A stretch of DNA of 64,000 nucleotides from Lichtheimia corymbifera B2541 (lineage: Eukaryota; Mucoromycota; Mucoromycetes; Mucorales; Lichtheimiaceae). The DNA lies in NCBI GenBank assembly GCA_000697475.1, contig JNEU01000769.1, positions 1 through 64,000 of the forward strand, read 5' to 3'. Below, in pieces: positions 62,181-64,000 of the stretch. Both the position numbers and the translations under genes were made by a program. Numbering within the stretch: position 1 is the stretch's first letter; every line of letters begins with the position of its first letter. A model generated the notes under the pieces. The model did no database searches. It was given only the letters and a program-made list of their open reading frames with translations, and was not told where the DNA came from.

Positions 62181-63335
62181 TGAGCAGCACTGCTTGTCAG
62201 CTTTGGAAAGGCGTCACGTAGGATAAACATTCGCTTTATGGCAAGTTCACGTATACATGAATGCACACACTTTATTAATGGCTGATGGCTCATCATCATA
62301 ATGTGTAATTCATTTCTAGTATTATCGTCTTCCCATGCCGATTCTCTGGTTTTTGACATCATGGAGCTCTTGATTCAACGGGGGTATCATTTGAACTTGT
62401 AAGATGTTATTCCATTGACGTGGAAAAACATGCTCAATAGACATTTTGAGGTAAGAGAGAGAAAAGGTCGATGGAAAACCAGTGGAATCAAGGAAGTTGC
62501 AAGGTCCTTGGTGCTAGATGCCATGGAACTGGCCTGCAATCGTTCCTTCTTCGCTTCATTTATCGAAGTTTGATAGCTAGGTAGGCAAGCAGCTCTGCCA
62601 CACCTAGCCATTTGTAGCGTTCTTCGATCCTGGGATGATGGTCTTGCGAAATTCTTTGTACACAAACTTCAGATCGTCACCAACGTACGCTTCTGATAGA
62701 TCATCGCCGACAGGATTGTCTGTATACCAAACGCTTTGAACATATGTTCATGCGGCATGTATTTTTCGCCCACAGAGGAGCCTCCAATCCCCCATCAGAC
62801 TGGGGTTGCCTTTTGCCTACGAATGTACACAGCAACCTTTAGGTAACATTTATCAATATATGAATGATAGTTATACCTACCCCAAACGGTCCATCAAGGA
62901 ACGCAGCCAAATGTCATTAGGCAGCAATGAGCACACCAAGGAGTGGTAAAGCAATGAAGTGAGCTACATAGATGGATGCATGAGTGCCCTTCATTTGGGA
63001 AGCACATAAAGACTATTTTTGAGACTTACCAAAGTCCATTGATGATGATATGCAGACAAGCAAAAATAAAGGGCGCACGATTGTGTTGGTGACAACAGCC
63101 TTGTTTATATGAGAGTGGGCGTGTGAATTGTGGTCATGATTAAGCAAACTGATAAAGTGGTCCATCATCTTTAAGGATGTCCTGCCAGAACATAGCAAGT
63201 GATTTGTAATAGCGGATGATGGATGATGGGAAGACTATGACCACCTTGTTTATCTCAATCCTGATTTATGCATGAGCATACAATCACACTAAGGCTCTTT
63301 GTGAAAGCTCCTCACTAATTTATCATCCTATCACC
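62181..63335. other. possible decayed upstream part of the minus-strand gene
   Basis: Coding-like pieces on the minus strand at about 62365-62435, 62550-62680 and 62890-62985 do not form a continuous model. 63000-63335 shows nothing recognisable. Confidence 0.35.
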
Positions 63336-63545
63336 ATTTCCCAACAAACATTTTAGACCGAACGCCCACCAAGCACATATAAACAAGATGAATGTTGCCG
63401 CCCATCGCTTTTCTCCCACACCCTCTTCCTTCCTTCCTATCACTCTTTGATTGCTGGCACCTCCAAAGCCCAAGTTGATGTGAGTAACATGGTGGACAGC
63501 CCTCTATATGAGCGATACAAGTACTAAAAATAATTGCATCCATCC
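63336..63545. repeat. dispersed repeat, copy B (pair at 27.6 kb)
   Basis: Second copy of the repeat at 27600-27835, in the same orientation and well diverged. It includes the block CCAAGTTGATGTGAGTAACA, which aligns with CCAAGTCGATGTGAGTACCA. Confidence 0.6.
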
Positions 63546-64000
63546 ATCCTTCCATAAGCATTGCAAGTCCAATAAGAAGACCCTCTGTGATCGCTGCTGA
63601 TATGCTTCTTTTCCATCTGGCTATTGGTCCATCTTTCTTGGTCATTTTCCATCGCACCTCAACCATATCAAAGGATGTTCTTTTGGTCAAGTGTCATACA
63701 ATGAGATATCAGCATTTCTGGGCTCTTCAAATATTTCAACGCATTATATAAACGAAGTGACAAGGGATTCAGATGACAGTAGGGTGCACCCTTGCTCCGG
63801 GATTGGGAGTGATGAAGCAACGAGGATTGTCAAGGAATATGGTAGCCGATACATGGAAACCATCATATATTTTGGAAACACCTAGCTGCTTCTTTGTTAC
63901 AAGCATGGACGCCTTTTGGCATCAAAAGGTACTATCGATGATTGTGCCAACAACAGAGATACCGAGTTCATTGACATTGTGCATGCAAAAATGCATGCAA
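63546..64000. other. right edge, no gene recognised
   Basis: A 64-codon open frame at 63691-63885 is not recognisable. The window ends in a TGCATGCA-rich short palindromic stretch. Confidence 0.4.

Noticed and set aside
63978..64000. Palindromic TGCATGCA repeats at the right edge
   Set aside because: Very short, common in AT-rich DNA, and cut by the window end. No basis to call an element.

Overview
This window looks like eukaryotic, fungal genomic DNA, most probably from an early-diverging filamentous fungus (Mucoromycota, Mucorales-like). Genes are split by many short introns (about 50-85 nt) with GT-AG or, unusually often, GC-AG ends. Intergenic gaps are short except for two repeat-rich stretches. 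CT-rich leaders precede several start codons. The gene content also fits: alpha-tubulin, VDAC porin, SDA1, ELO elongase, a DOCK-family GEF, a SUCO/Slp1-type SUN protein and an Stc1-domain protein. No organelle, bacterial or viral replicon features were seen. The genus cannot be fixed from the sequence alone.

Layout. 0-0.7 kb: end of a 196-bp tandem repeat array. 1.1-3.7 kb (-): neutral ceramidase, nine exons including a 13-nt micro-exon. 3.95-4.4 kb (+): small Cys/His-rich protein. 5.3-7.0 kb (+): F-box/WD40 protein. 8.06-8.87 kb (+): Stc1-domain protein. 9.1-11.3 kb (-): coiled-coil protein. 12.3-20.3 kb (-): DOCK-type GEF, almost all in one 7.3-kb exon. 21.9-23.75 kb (+): HET-domain protein with duplicated small exons and an apparent frameshift, with a small foldback element just upstream. 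24.1-27.15 kb (-): SUN-domain ER protein. 29.0-31.1 kb (+): type II membrane glycosyltransferase with a C-terminal lectin-like domain.

31.3-43.1 kb is accessory and repeat-rich. It holds an uncharacterised ten-exon gene split by an 831-bp inverted-repeat transposon with a 9-bp target duplication, an element of about 1.2 kb with long terminal inverted repeats, dispersed copies of the 196-bp repeat, and gene fragments including a WD40 remnant. 44.1-47.2 kb (+): TBC1D5-like RabGAP. 47.5-50.0 kb (+): SDA1. 50.35-52.0 kb (+): alpha-tubulin. 53.2-55.2 kb (+): kelch protein. 55.6-56.9 kb (-): VDAC. 58.8-59.9 kb (+): ELO elongase. 60.1-61.5 kb (-): PC-esterase-like type II protein. The last 2.5 kb contains a poorly resolved minus-strand gene or gene remnant and another dispersed repeat.

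There are no operons; each gene is its own unit. Functional links are only thematic: sphingolipid and fatty-acid metabolism (ceramidase, ELO), membrane traffic and cell shape (TBC, DOCK, tubulin), and ribosome biogenesis (SDA1). Stc1 belongs to the RNAi-heterochromatin pathway that typically silences repeats. Exon boundaries were read by eye from splice motifs, frame continuity and family knowledge. For most multi-exon genes the summed exon length was checked to be a multiple of three.
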